A stretch of 64,000 nt of DNA from UBA1413 sp964552955 (GCA_964552955.1 CAZKIU010000001.1:1-64000); one strand, 5' to 3'. Positions 36,499 to 46,225 are shown, counted from the stretch's first letter. The notes: generated from the letters alone by a model not told the origin. Numbers and translations are program-made.

Positions 36499-37428
36499 AT
36501 GAACACCAAATCAAAAACTACGCTTCAGGTGATTGCCGGGATTCTGTTCGTGACTGTGGTTGCAGCCGGACTGGTTATTATCCTGGACAAGAAAGCCGAA
36601 ATCCAACAGTTGAATGTCCAGAATGCAGGACTGACGACGACCCTTCAGGAAAGGGATTCGCTGGTCAATGAGCTGGCCGGCACTTTCGATGAAATCGAAA
36701 AGAACCTCACCTTCGTGCGTGAGAAAAGGGGCCAACTGACCATCGCCTCGGCAGAAGGGAACAAATCGCGGAACGAAACGATCGTGGAAGATATCAGACT
36801 AATGAACGAAATGCTGATAGAAAGCAGCAAGAAAATCGAGGATCTTGAAAAGAAACTGAAGAGCTCAGGCGTTGAAATCAAATCGTTCAGAAATAAGATT
36901 GCCGCGCTGAACCAGAGCATTCAGGAACAGGAAAGCCAAATTCAAATGCTGACAGCAGAACTTGAATTGCGGAACACTCAGATTGCTGAAAAAGACCATA
37001 AGATTTCCGAAATGGACCAGCAAATGGTTGTGATGCAAGATGATCTGAAATCGAAAACCGACACCATCACGGTCAAATCGCAAATGATTGAAAAGAGGGA
37101 CAACGATTTGAACAAGGCTTACTTCGTTTCAGGGAGCTACAAAGAACTCCTTGACAAAGGGGTAATCGAACGGGAAGGCGGTTTCCTCGGACTGGGGAAA
37201 GGCAAGGATATCAAAGACAACGTCAGCGCCACCCTCTTCTCGCAACTCGACCAAAGGACCGCCCAGACTATCCCATTACATTCCAAAAAGGTCCACCTGA
37301 TCACCGAGCACCCCGACAGCTCATACCAACTCGTATATGAGAACGACCAGATCGCCTATCTTCAGATTGAAGATCCCGCTGAATTCTGGAAATTAAGCCG
37401 TTACCTGGTCGTCGAAACCAGAAAATAA
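36499..37428 (+). CDS. Membrane-anchored coiled-coil protein of unknown function
   Basis: This 309-residue protein has one N-terminal membrane helix (residues about 9-30) followed by about 180 residues of nearly continuous coiled coil (residues about 35-215) and a small C-terminal globular domain of about 85 residues starting near KAYFVSGSYKELLDKG and containing GGFLGLGKGKD and FWKLSRYLVVETRK. The C-terminal pattern recalls a conserved Bacteroidota family of coiled-coil proteins whose function I cannot name with confidence. The start at 36499 is supported by AGGAGAA eight bases upstream; the frame opens 18 bases earlier. It may be a target of the two-component system upstream. Confidence 0.8.
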   Translation: MNTKSKTTLQVIAGILFVTVVAAGLVIILDKKAEIQQLNVQNAGLTTTLQERDSLVNELAGTFDEIEKNLTFVREKRGQLTIASAEGNKSRNETIVEDIRLMNEMLIESSKKIEDLEKKLKSSGVEIKSFRNKIAALNQSIQEQESQIQMLTAELELRNTQIAEKDHKISEMDQQMVVMQDDLKSKTDTITVKSQMIEKRDNDLNKAYFVSGSYKELLDKGVIEREGGFLGLGKGKDIKDNVSATLFSQLDQRTAQTIPLHSKKVHLITEHPDSSYQLVYENDQIAYLQIEDPAEFWKLSRYLVVETRK

Positions 37429-37783
37429 CCATCCACCAATAATAAAGTACTTTTTTAATTCCTAACAAATGGGTCTGGCCTGTAAGGTTAAGGTATTCTG
37501 AAATAAGTCCCTGAGAATCTCTTCCTTACCGGCCATTTTTAGGTTACCCGGCCTCCACCTCTCCATAGGTGATTGATTCCTCCCCCCTATACAAAGTCCT
37601 TAACCACCATTGTTGAAATTCCATGAGGGTGTCTCCGCTGGCCGGAACACCCTCTTTTTTTTTGGAGGCATTCTGTCTTTCTTCTATGTTAAGTTTTCAC
37701 CGTCCCGATGACAACGTATAAGCAAAAAGTCACACATTTGCACGCTGTCTTCTAGAATATTATATATCTATATATGTCGATGT
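37429..37783. other. Spacer before the nuo operon
   Basis: No gene is supported. It contains a strong terminator at 37625-37663 and then the A+T-rich promoter area of nuoA, with a TTTG box at 37737-37740 but no clear TAnnTTTG partner. Confidence 0.5.
37625..37663 (+). terminator. Rho-independent terminator upstream of nuoA
   Basis: GAGGGTGT (37625-37632) pairs with ACACCCTC (37647-37654) and is followed by nine Ts (37655-37663). It separates the coiled-coil gene from nuoA. It lies almost 200 bases after the coiled-coil stop, so the transcript has a long 3' tail or contains an unrecognised small RNA. Confidence 0.85.
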
Positions 37784-38134
37784 ATGAACGGTGAATTACT
37801 GATCTTGTTCTTTATCATTGCCATCGTGTTGGTAGGAGGAGCGATCATCTTTGCTACGCTGGTTGCGCCCTCATCGATGAATCCGGCCAAACAGGAACCT
37901 TATGAGTGTGGTATTCCGACCGAAGGGCCCACCTGGATTCAGTTCAATGTCGGGTATTACCTTTTCGCCATCATCTATCTCATTTTTGATGTGGAATCGC
38001 TGTTTCTCTTTCCGTGGGCGGTAGTCATGCAGAGCATCGGAGTTCAGGCTTTCATTGAGATTCTCATTTTTCTATTTATTCTCGGGCTCGGACTGCTGTA
38101 TGCCTGGAAAAAGCGTGCGTTGAAATGGGTATAA
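37784..38134 (+). CDS. nuoA: NADH-quinone oxidoreductase subunit A
   Basis: This 116-residue membrane subunit of complex I has three helices and the conserved loop PYECGIPTEGP between helices 1 and 2, which lines the quinone-access region near NuoH and NuoD. The FDVESLFLFPWA motif in the second helix is typical. It is the first gene of the eleven-gene nuo operon. Its 3' end overlaps nuoB by ten bases. Confidence 0.95.
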   Translation: MNGELLILFFIIAIVLVGGAIIFATLVAPSSMNPAKQEPYECGIPTEGPTWIQFNVGYYLFAIIYLIFDVESLFLFPWAVVMQSIGVQAFIEILIFLFILGLGLLYAWKKRALKWV

Positions 38135-38697
38135 AGATCAAATCGATGGAATATGAGGATTTCCGGGATAACGATTCTCTGGAGATCTTAAAGCATTCGG
38201 GGGGTAATATTCTGATGACCACCCTTGACAACCTGGTCAACTGGGGTCGTTCCAATTCCATCTGGCCCTTGACGTTTGCCACCAGTTGTTGTGGCATTGA
38301 GATGATGCATGCAGGGGCGCCGCGGCATGATTTCTCCCGTTTCGGGATTGAAGTCTACCGGGCGAGTCCCCGCCAGGCTGACGTCATCGTGGTGGCAGGC
38401 ACTATCGTCCATAAGATGGCGCCGGTACTCCGGCGGTTGTATGATCAGATGGCAGAACCCAAATATGTGGTGGCCATGGGGGCCTGCGCGGTCTCCGGAG
38501 GTCCTTTTGTCTACAACTCCTATTCCGTGGTCAGGGGCGTCGACCAGATCATCCCCGTCGATGTCTATGTCCCCGGCTGTCCTCCCCGCCCTGAAGCCCT
38601 TCTCTACGGTATCATGCAATTGCAGAGAAAAATAAAAACCGAAACCCTCCGCGGGAAAAAAGAAAACATTACAGAATCAGAAACCGGCAAACCCTGA
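38125..38697 (+). CDS. nuoB: NADH-quinone oxidoreductase subunit B
   Basis: This 190-residue peripheral subunit carries the terminal iron-sulfur cluster N2 that passes electrons to quinone. The four ligands are present: tandem cysteines in TSCCGIEMM, one in GACAVSGG and one in PGCPPRPEAL. The start at 38125 overlaps nuoA by ten bases; an ATG at 38146 would remove the overlap and remains possible. The C-terminal 25 residues are charged and poorly conserved. Confidence 0.95.
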   Translation: MGIKIKSMEYEDFRDNDSLEILKHSGGNILMTTLDNLVNWGRSNSIWPLTFATSCCGIEMMHAGAPRHDFSRFGIEVYRASPRQADVIVVAGTIVHKMAPVLRRLYDQMAEPKYVVAMGACAVSGGPFVYNSYSVVRGVDQIIPVDVYVPGCPPRPEALLYGIMQLQRKIKTETLRGKKENITESETGKP

Positions 38698-38703
38698 GTT
38701 ATC

Positions 38704-39162
38704 ATGTTAAGAGAGGCCTTGATTTCCCTTCTGAAAACCCTTTTCCCCGACGGTCAGGTCAGGGAAGAGACCCAGTATCCCGAACTGCTGGTTCCCAACA
38801 CAAGGTGGCTGGAGGTGGCGACCACGCTGAGAAACCACGAAGATCTCCATCTGGACTTCCTGATCAGTTTAACTGCTGTCGACTACAAAGATAAATTCAC
38901 CCTGGTGATTCATATGGAATCGACCTCCTTCAGGCATCTCCTGGTGGTAAAAACCGATTTAAATGATCATGAAAACCCGGTTGTGGACAGCCTGTCCACC
39001 TTATGGCCTACCGCCGGTTTTCACGAAAGAGAAGTCTATGATCTTTTCGGCATCCGGTTCAGCGGGCATACCGACATGCGCCGCCTTTTCATGGAGGAAG
39101 GCTATGGCTTTCCGCTCCGGAAGGATTTCTCAGACGAAAGCAGGGTACTGACCTTATCATAA
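38704..39162 (+). CDS. nuoC: NADH-quinone oxidoreductase subunit C
   Basis: This 152-residue peripheral-arm subunit packs against NuoD and NuoB. The family signature HEREVYDLFGIRFSGH and the following RRLFMEEGYGFPLRKDF are complete. In several Bacteroidota nuoC is fused to nuoD; here they are separate genes six bases apart. Confidence 0.94.
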   Translation: MLREALISLLKTLFPDGQVREETQYPELLVPNTRWLEVATTLRNHEDLHLDFLISLTAVDYKDKFTLVIHMESTSFRHLLVVKTDLNDHENPVVDSLSTLWPTAGFHEREVYDLFGIRFSGHTDMRRLFMEEGYGFPLRKDFSDESRVLTLS

Positions 39163-39168
39163 ACTTAC

Positions 39169-40296
39169 ATGAGCGAAGCAGTCATCAGGGATATCATCGT
39201 CAGCGAGAGCGATGATTATATTATCAACATGGGTCCCCAGCATCCTTCGACCCACGGTGTCCTTCGGCTGGAAGTCAGCCTGATGGGGGAAACGGTCAAA
39301 TCCGTCACGCCCCATATCGGATACATCCACCGGGGAATCGAAAAGATGTGTGAATCGGACAGCTATCAGCAGATCATTCACCTCACCGACCGGATGGATT
39401 ATCTCTCGGCCCACATGAACAATGAGGCGGTCTGTCTCTGCGTTGAGCAGGCCCTTCAGGTGGAGGTTCCGGAGAGGGTGAAGTACATCCGCACCATTCT
39501 CGACGAGCTGACGCGGCTCTCCTCCCATCAGCTCTGGTGGTCAGCCTTCGGTATGGACCTGGGGGCACTCACCACCTTTTTCTACGGTCTGCGCGACCGG
39601 GAATTGATCCTCGACATCTTCGAGGAATCCTTCGGCTCACGGCTGCTCCATAGTTTCAACACTCCGGGCGGACTGATGCACGATGTCCACCCCAATTTTC
39701 AGGAAAGCGTCAGGGAATATCTCAAATACTTCCGTAAGAAACTCCCCGAATACAAACAACTCCTCACCGACAATGTCATCTTCCGCCAAAGAACCGAAGG
39801 GGTTGGGGTCATGAACAGGGAGATGGCCATCAGCTATGGAGTGACCGGTCCCTCCGGCCGGGGATCAGGCTACAGTTGTGATGTCAGGAAAATTGCGCCC
39901 TATAGCGCCTACCCCCTGGTGCAGTTCGAAGAAAAACTGCAGACCGCAGGGGACTCCTATGCCCGTTACCTGGTCAGGATGGATGAAATGTGGGAATCGA
40001 TGCACATCATTGATCAGTTGATCGATAATATACCCGCGGGCGACTTTACGGCCAAAATGAAGCCGGTGCTGAAACTGCCCCCCGGCGAATACTTCCAGCG
40101 CGTGGAGACGGCCAGGGGAGAGCTTGATGTTTACATCGTGAGCGACGGCAATAAAACCCCCTATAGGATGAAATTCAGATCCCCAAATTTCAGTAACCTT
40201 TTCGTGCTGAATGAATTGAGTGCGGGTGGCAAGATCGCTGATCTTGTTGCCATCAGCGGCTCCCTTGACCTGGTAATCCCTGATATTGACCGATAA
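39169..40296 (+). CDS. nuoD: NADH-quinone oxidoreductase subunit D (49 kDa)
   Basis: This 375-residue subunit forms most of the quinone-binding pocket with NuoB. The N-terminal GPQHPSTHGVLRL loop holds the quinone-contacting histidine, and YIHRGIEKMCE and TPGGLMHDVHPNF are also recognisable. It descends from the large subunit of NiFe hydrogenases but ends without the metal-binding C-terminus. The next gene is nuoH, only ten bases away: there is no space for nuoE, nuoF and nuoG. Confidence 0.95.
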   Translation: MSEAVIRDIIVSESDDYIINMGPQHPSTHGVLRLEVSLMGETVKSVTPHIGYIHRGIEKMCESDSYQQIIHLTDRMDYLSAHMNNEAVCLCVEQALQVEVPERVKYIRTILDELTRLSSHQLWWSAFGMDLGALTTFFYGLRDRELILDIFEESFGSRLLHSFNTPGGLMHDVHPNFQESVREYLKYFRKKLPEYKQLLTDNVIFRQRTEGVGVMNREMAISYGVTGPSGRGSGYSCDVRKIAPYSAYPLVQFEEKLQTAGDSYARYLVRMDEMWESMHIIDQLIDNIPAGDFTAKMKPVLKLPPGEYFQRVETARGELDVYIVSDGNKTPYRMKFRSPNFSNLFVLNELSAGGKIADLVAISGSLDLVIPDIDR

Positions 40297-40306
40297 TTAA
40301 TGCTTT

Positions 40307-41392
40307 ATGTCAAGTATGTACGACTTTTCCCAGCTCACGGGAGCCATTGATGCTGCACTGCACAGAAGCATGACGCCCGGATGGGCGCTCTTTACAGAAC
40401 TGGTCATTATCGGACTGGTGGTTTTAATACTGTATGCCCTGGTCGGCCTTTTCCTGGTTTACCTCGAACGCAAGGTGTGCGCTTTCATGCAAAACCGCGT
40501 CGGTCCCAACCGTGTAGGCCCCTACGGAATCATTCAGACCATTGCCGACCTGATCAAACTGTTGATGAAGGAGCTGATTCCTATCGCCAGAGCCGATAAA
40601 TTCCTCTTCAATCTCGCCCCTTTTGTGGTGATCATCGTTTCATTCATGGCCCTGGCCGCCATCCCGTTTGCCCTGGGGCTCCAGGCTATTGACCTGAATA
40701 TAGGGGTTCTGTACGTCACGGCGGTCTCCTCACTGGGCGTGGTGGGGATCCTGCTGGCCGGATGGTCGAGCAACAGCAAGTATGCGCTGATCGGGGCTAT
40801 GCGCAGCGGCGCCCAGATCGTCAGCTATGAACTGTCGGTCGGTCTTTCGCTGCTGACGGTGATCGTTCTGGCCGGGTCCATGCAGCTCTCCGAAATAGTG
40901 GCCAGCCAGGCCGATGGATGGTGGATCTTCAAAGGTCATATCCCGGCCTTCTTCGCCTTTATCATCTTCGTGGTGGCCAGCACGGCCGAAATCAACCGCG
41001 GCCCTTTTGACCTCGCTGAGGCTGAATCGGAACTAACAGCAGGCTTTCATACCGAATATTCAGGCATCAAATTCGCCTTTTTCTTCCTGGCCGAATACAT
41101 GAACATGTTCATCGTGTCGGCCCTGGGAGCCACCGTCTTCCTGGGCGGCTGGATGCCCTTCCACATCGGCCATTGGGAGGCCTTTAACCATATCATGGAC
41201 TTCATCCCCCCACTGGTCTGGTTCCTGCTGAAAACCTTCTTCCTGATCTATGTCATCATGTGGTTTAAATGGACCTTCCCCCGCCTGCGCATCGACCAGC
41301 TCCTCACCCTCGAATGGAAATACCTGATGCCACTCAGCCTGGTCAACATCGTGGTCGTGGCTTTCATCACCCTGATGGGATGGCACTTCTAA
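40307..41392 (+). CDS. nuoH: NADH-quinone oxidoreductase subunit H
   Basis: This 361-residue membrane subunit has eight or nine helices and lies at the junction of the peripheral and membrane arms, shaping the quinone channel and the start of the proton path. The loop RKVCAFMQNRVGPNRVGPYG (joined motifs) and the acidic segment RGPFDLAEAESELTAGF are conserved. It follows nuoD closely. Confidence 0.95.
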   Translation: MSSMYDFSQLTGAIDAALHRSMTPGWALFTELVIIGLVVLILYALVGLFLVYLERKVCAFMQNRVGPNRVGPYGIIQTIADLIKLLMKELIPIARADKFLFNLAPFVVIIVSFMALAAIPFALGLQAIDLNIGVLYVTAVSSLGVVGILLAGWSSNSKYALIGAMRSGAQIVSYELSVGLSLLTVIVLAGSMQLSEIVASQADGWWIFKGHIPAFFAFIIFVVASTAEINRGPFDLAEAESELTAGFHTEYSGIKFAFFFLAEYMNMFIVSALGATVFLGGWMPFHIGHWEAFNHIMDFIPPLVWFLLKTFFLIYVIMWFKWTFPRLRIDQLLTLEWKYLMPLSLVNIVVVAFITLMGWHF

Positions 41393-41410
41393 ATTCTTAA
41401 GATTCAGCTT

Positions 41411-41893
41411 ATGAACAGCATCCTGAACTATTTCAAAGATATCCACCATGCCGTTTCCACCCTGTGGGGAGGCATGCGCATCACCGGCAAGTATTTCGTC
41501 TCTCCCGGCGAAATCGTCACCCACCAATATCCTGAAAACAGGGATACCCTGAGAATGGCCGACCGCTACAAAGGGGAGATCATCATGCCCCACGATGCCG
41601 ATAACCACCACCATTGTACCGGCTGCGGTATCTGTGAAATGAACTGCCCGAATGGCTCCATCAAGGTGCTTACCGACAGGATACCCAATGCCGAAGGGAA
41701 AATGGAACGGGTCCTCAACCAGCACATCTATCACCTGGAAATGTGCACCCTCTGCGGCCTCTGCGTGAAAACCTGCCCCTCCGGTGCGCTGGCTTTCGGG
41801 CAACAATTCGAACACGCCGTCTTTAACCGCTCCAAACTGACCAAAACCCTGAACCAACCCGGATCAAGTTTAAAAAAAGAAACCAAAGGATGA
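41411..41893 (+). CDS. nuoI: NADH-quinone oxidoreductase subunit I, two [4Fe-4S] clusters
   Basis: This 160-residue ferredoxin-like subunit carries clusters N6a and N6b. Two complete motifs are present: CTGCGICEMNCPNG and CTLCGLCVKTCPSG. In an enzyme lacking NuoEFG these clusters are the likely entry point for electrons from an outside donor such as ferredoxin; this is an inference. Its stop overlaps nuoJ by four bases. Confidence 0.95.
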   Translation: MNSILNYFKDIHHAVSTLWGGMRITGKYFVSPGEIVTHQYPENRDTLRMADRYKGEIIMPHDADNHHHCTGCGICEMNCPNGSIKVLTDRIPNAEGKMERVLNQHIYHLEMCTLCGLCVKTCPSGALAFGQQFEHAVFNRSKLTKTLNQPGSSLKKETKG

Positions 41894-42414
41894 GCCTTAA
41901 TGTTGTCATGTTTTACCTGCTCTCAGCAACCATCTTGCTGTTTGCTCTGCTGACAGTCACCTCCAGGAGGATCTTAAGGGCAGCAGTTTACCTCTTGTTT
42001 GTTCTTATCGGGACGGCCGGGTTGTATTTCCTGCTCGATTACCAGTTTCTGGCTGCCGTCCAATTGGCCATATATGCGGGAGGGATTGTCATCCTGATTA
42101 TCTTCAGCATCCTACTCACCAGTCATATCAGCCACCGTTTCAAACGGCCTACCCTCCCCCAGGTACTGATGGGAGGGTCGGTCGCCCTGGCAGGCAGTGC
42201 ACTGGTGCTTTATGTACTGCTGAACCATTCTTTTCTTCCGGCGGAAGTAAAGGGTGAAGTCACCAGCATGACCAAAATCGGCACCCAATTGATGAGCACC
42301 GGGAAGAACGGCTTTGTACTCCCCTTTGAGCTCATCAGCATCCTGCTACTGGCCGCCATGGTCGTTGCTATCATCATCGCTAAAAAAGAAAACCAAAATA
42401 TCGGGAAATCATGA
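41890..42414 (+). CDS. nuoJ: NADH-quinone oxidoreductase subunit J
   Basis: This 174-residue membrane subunit has five helices. The third helix motif (VQLAIYAGGIVILIIFSILL in neighbouring pieces) contains the pi-bulge helix that couples quinone chemistry to proton pumping. It overlaps both nuoI and nuoK by four bases, implying coupled translation. Confidence 0.94.
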   Translation: MSLNVVMFYLLSATILLFALLTVTSRRILRAAVYLLFVLIGTAGLYFLLDYQFLAAVQLAIYAGGIVILIIFSILLTSHISHRFKRPTLPQVLMGGSVALAGSALVLYVLLNHSFLPAEVKGEVTSMTKIGTQLMSTGKNGFVLPFELISILLLAAMVVAIIIAKKENQNIGKS

Positions 42415-42728
42415 TCCAGGGCATTCCAATTTACCATTTTCTGGTAGTCAGCACCCTCATGTTCTTCATCGGGATCTGCGGCTTTATCATCCGTCACAAC
42501 CTGATTACCATGCTCATGTCGGTGGAACTGATCCTCAACTCAGTGAACATCAACTTCGTGGTATTTAACAGGTATCTCTTTCCTGACCAGTTGCAGGGCC
42601 ATTTCTTTACCCTCTTTATCGTCGGAATTGCCGCCGCTGAAGTATCGGTGGCCATTGCACTGATCATCAACATCTACCGACGGTTTAACCATATTGAAGT
42701 CGAGAAAGTGAGTCAACTCAGATTCTGA
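42411..42728 (+). CDS. nuoK: NADH-quinone oxidoreductase subunit K
   Basis: This 105-residue subunit has three helices and resembles MrpC of sodium/proton antiporters. Key features are the conserved glutamates in helices 2 and 3: MLMSVELILNSVNINFV and AAAEVSVAIALI. The length and order match the family. Confidence 0.94.
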   Translation: MIQGIPIYHFLVVSTLMFFIGICGFIIRHNLITMLMSVELILNSVNINFVVFNRYLFPDQLQGHFFTLFIVGIAAAEVSVAIALIINIYRRFNHIEVEKVSQLRF

Positions 42729-42745
42729 CCCCAAAAAATAACATT

Positions 42746-44659
42746 ATGAATTATTCGTATACCTTACTGATCCCCCTGATCCCGCTCGTCGTATTCCTGA
42801 TCACCGGATTGTTCGGCATGAAGTGGAAACCTGTGGTTTCGGGAGGGATAGGCACGGCCGGACTGGGCCTCTCCTTTTTGCTTTCCATCGTGACCGCCCT
42901 ATCCTATTTCTTTATCAACCACCCGGGCGAGGCAGGATTCTCAGCGATCACCCCCATGAATATCAAATGGCTGGCCTTCACCGATACACTGGTCATCCAT
43001 CTGGGAATACTCCTGGATCCCATTTCCGTGATGATGCTGGTGGTCATTACCACCGTCTCGTTTATGGTGCATATCTACAGTCTGGGATATATGAAGGGAG
43101 AAAAAGGATTCGCCCGTTTCTACGCTTTTCTCTCCCTGTTTTCTTTCTCTATGCTGGGGTTGGTTCTAGCCACCAACATTTTCCAGATGTATATCTTCTG
43201 GGAACTGGTAGGGGTCTCCTCCTACCTGCTGATCGGTTTTTACTATACGCGCCCCGCGGCTGTGGCCGCATCCAAGAAGGCCTTCATTGTAACCCGGTTT
43301 GCCGACCTGGGCTTCCTCATTGGCATCCTTATTCTCTCCTTTGTCACGGGAACCTTTGACTTCGATAAGCTCACCCAGCCGGGCACTTCCATTTTTGACG
43401 GTTCCGCCTCAATGAGTTTCATGGGGCTTTCGGTGCTGACGTGGGCGATGATCCTGATCTTCATGGGAGGTGCAGGTAAGTCGGCTATGTTCCCGCTGCA
43501 CATCTGGCTTCCCGATGCCATGGAAGGGCCCACGCCGGTCTCCGCGCTGATCCATGCGGCCACCATGGTCGTCGCCGGGGTCTACCTTGTGGCCCGGATG
43601 TTCCCGGTGATTCACTTCCAGGCCCCCGACGCCCAGATCGTCATCGCCTGGGTGGGCGGGTTTACCTCCCTCTTTGCCGCCATCATCGCCATCACCCAAT
43701 TCGATATCAAACGTGTGCTGGCTTTCTCAACCCTCTCGCAGATCGGGTATATGATGCTCAGCCTGGGCGTTTCTGGCTATGGCGGAGAAGAAGGGGTGGG
43801 CTATATGGCCTCCATGTTCCACCTCTACACTCATGCCATGTTCAAGGCTTTACTCTTCCTGGGGGCCGGATCCATTATCCACGCCGTACATTCCAATTAC
43901 ATGTATGACATGGGAGGCCTTCGAAAATACCTCCCCATCACCCATATTACCTTCCTGATCGCCTGCCTGACCATCGCCGGAATCCCCCCGCTCTCAGGAT
44001 TCTTCAGTAAGGATGAGATCCTGGTGGCCGCCTTCCAGAACAACAAAACCCTCTTTGCCATCGAATACCTGGTGGCCGGACTGACGGCATTTTACATGTT
44101 CAGGCTCTATTTCACCGTTTTCTGGGGAAAAGAGCGCCACTACCCCCATACCCCCCACGAATCGCCCCTGGTCATGACCATCCCGTTGATGTTCCTGGCT
44201 TTCGCCTCTGTGGTCTCCGGGGCACTCCCCTTCCCCCACCTGGTATCGGGCGACCTCAAACCCTTCGAGACCGAATTCCATCTCTCGATTGCGGCTGCTT
44301 CAGTAGCCATTGGCGTCGCTGGCATCCTCCTCGCCTGGATCCTTTATAAAAAGGAGTCCCCCCTCCCCGGGCAAATCGCCACCAAACTCGGAGCAGTCTA
44401 CAAAACCGTCTACAACAAGTTCTATATCGATGAAATTTACCTCTACATCACCAAAAAGATCCTCTTTAACCTGATATCGAGGCCTGTGGCCTGGTTCGAC
44501 CGCCATATCATCGACGGTTTTATGGTGGGCATCGGAACCACCACCGAAAAAATCTCCCACCGGATCAAAGGCCTCCAGTCAGGACAACTCCAGCATTATG
44601 GTTTCGCCTTTGTGGCCGGCACCCTGGCCCTGGTGCTGATTTACCTTTTCCTTATCTGA
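42746..44659 (+). CDS. nuoL: NADH-quinone oxidoreductase subunit L
   Basis: This 637-residue antiporter-like subunit is the distal proton pump of complex I. It has about sixteen helices, with the conserved glutamate in FWELVGVSSYLLIGFYY (joined), the lysine region GAGKSAMFPLHIWLPDAMEGPTPVSALIHAATMV (given as consecutive motifs) and the C-terminal lateral helix that clamps the membrane arm. Length is normal. Confidence 0.95.
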   Translation: MNYSYTLLIPLIPLVVFLITGLFGMKWKPVVSGGIGTAGLGLSFLLSIVTALSYFFINHPGEAGFSAITPMNIKWLAFTDTLVIHLGILLDPISVMMLVVITTVSFMVHIYSLGYMKGEKGFARFYAFLSLFSFSMLGLVLATNIFQMYIFWELVGVSSYLLIGFYYTRPAAVAASKKAFIVTRFADLGFLIGILILSFVTGTFDFDKLTQPGTSIFDGSASMSFMGLSVLTWAMILIFMGGAGKSAMFPLHIWLPDAMEGPTPVSALIHAATMVVAGVYLVARMFPVIHFQAPDAQIVIAWVGGFTSLFAAIIAITQFDIKRVLAFSTLSQIGYMMLSLGVSGYGGEEGVGYMASMFHLYTHAMFKALLFLGAGSIIHAVHSNYMYDMGGLRKYLPITHITFLIACLTIAGIPPLSGFFSKDEILVAAFQNNKTLFAIEYLVAGLTAFYMFRLYFTVFWGKERHYPHTPHESPLVMTIPLMFLAFASVVSGALPFPHLVSGDLKPFETEFHLSIAAASVAIGVAGILLAWILYKKESPLPGQIATKLGAVYKTVYNKFYIDEIYLYITKKILFNLISRPVAWFDRHIIDGFMVGIGTTTEKISHRIKGLQSGQLQHYGFAFVAGTLALVLIYLFLI

Positions 44660-44690
44660 TGAGAATCATCTAAACGAGAAAAACTGAATC

Positions 44691-46196
44691 ATGAACATAC
44701 TGAGCTTATTAGTATTAGTCCCCCTCCTGACCATTGCGGGAATTCTGTTTACCAGAGATTTCAAGGGCGCCCGGCTTGTTTCAGCCGTTGGAATGGGTAT
44801 TCAGCTAATACTGGCTTTTACACTGATTCTGCTATATCTGGCAGCACGCAAAAGCGGCATCACCGATGAGATGCTCTGGATGGCCGACTACAACTGGTTC
44901 CCAACCCTGAACATCCACTATACCATCGGGGTCGACGGTATTGCCGTTTCGATGATCGGGCTGACCGCTATCGTGGTCTTCGCCGGGATCTTCGCCTCCT
45001 GGGAACTGGAATTCCTCTCGCGCGAGTTCTATATCTCTCTGATTCTGCTCTCCAGCGGGGTCTTCGGATTCTTCATCTCCCTCGACCTGTTCACCATGTT
45101 CCTCTTTTACGAGCTGGCAGTGATCCCCATGTACCTCCTGATTGGCATCTGGGGGACAGGCCCCAAGGAGAAGTCGGCGATGAAGCTGACCCTGATGCTG
45201 ATGGGAGGGTCGGCCCTCCTGATGGTCGGAATCTTCGGCCTTTATTACCATTCAGCCCCCGGTGGCGGTCCGCTGACCTTTAATATCCTGGAGATCGCCA
45301 AAGTCCACATTCCCATAGAAGCCCAGAGGTTCTTCTTCCCCTTTACCTTCGTAGGATTTGGGGTACTGGGGGCCCTCTTCCCCCTCCATACCTGGTCGCC
45401 CGACGGGCATGCCTCGGCACCTACGGCCGTCTCCATGCTCCATGCCGGCGTGCTGATGAAACTGGGGGGCTATGGTTGCTTCCGCGTGGCCATGTTTCTC
45501 ATGCCGCAAGCCGCCGATGAAATGGCCTGGATCTTTATCATCCTGACCACCATCAGTGTGGTGTACGGTGCTTTCGGCGCTATATGGCAGAAAGACCTCA
45601 AATATATCAACGCTTACTCCTCGGTGAGCCACTGCGGACTGGTGCTCTTCGCCCTGCTGATGATGAATAAAACGGCCATGGACGGCGCTATCCTCCAGAT
45701 GATCTCCCACGGCCTCATGACCGCACTCTTCTTTGCCCTTATCGGCATGATCTACGGCCGGACCCACACCCGCCTGATTCATGAAATGGGAGGCCTGATG
45801 AAGGTCATTCCCTTCCTTTCCGTGGTGTATGTCATCGCCGGCTTGGCGTCACTGGGGTTGCCCGGACTGAGTGGGTTTGTAGCCGAAATGACCGTCTTCG
45901 TCGGTGCTTTCCAGCACCAGGACCTCTTCCACAGGGTGGTCACCATCACCGCGGCCTCCTCCATCGTAGTGACCGCCGTTTATATCCTCAGGGTGATCGG
46001 CATCCTCCTGCTGGGCAACATCAAAAACCCGCACTATGAGGCCCTCACTGATGCCAAATGGCATGAACGGCTGAGCACCATTACCCTGGTCGTGGCCATC
46101 GCCGCCATTGGTATCGCCCCCCTGTGGCTCTCCGATATGATCCAGCACAGCCTCACCCCCATCCTTAACAAACTGGCCCTGGTCAGTCCTTTCTGA
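44691..46196 (+). CDS. nuoM: NADH-quinone oxidoreductase subunit M
   Basis: This 501-residue subunit is the middle antiporter-like proton pump, with fourteen helices. The conserved glutamate lies in LFYELAVIPMYLLIGIWG and the antiporter loop reads PLHTWSPDGHASAPTAVSMLHAGVL in neighbouring motifs. It is 31 bases after nuoL. Confidence 0.95.
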   Translation: MNILSLLVLVPLLTIAGILFTRDFKGARLVSAVGMGIQLILAFTLILLYLAARKSGITDEMLWMADYNWFPTLNIHYTIGVDGIAVSMIGLTAIVVFAGIFASWELEFLSREFYISLILLSSGVFGFFISLDLFTMFLFYELAVIPMYLLIGIWGTGPKEKSAMKLTLMLMGGSALLMVGIFGLYYHSAPGGGPLTFNILEIAKVHIPIEAQRFFFPFTFVGFGVLGALFPLHTWSPDGHASAPTAVSMLHAGVLMKLGGYGCFRVAMFLMPQAADEMAWIFIILTTISVVYGAFGAIWQKDLKYINAYSSVSHCGLVLFALLMMNKTAMDGAILQMISHGLMTALFFALIGMIYGRTHTRLIHEMGGLMKVIPFLSVVYVIAGLASLGLPGLSGFVAEMTVFVGAFQHQDLFHRVVTITAASSIVVTAVYILRVIGILLLGNIKNPHYEALTDAKWHERLSTITLVVAIAAIGIAPLWLSDMIQHSLTPILNKLALVSPF

Positions 46197-46225
46197 AACC
46201 CATTCTGAATTAACCTGTTCCCGAT

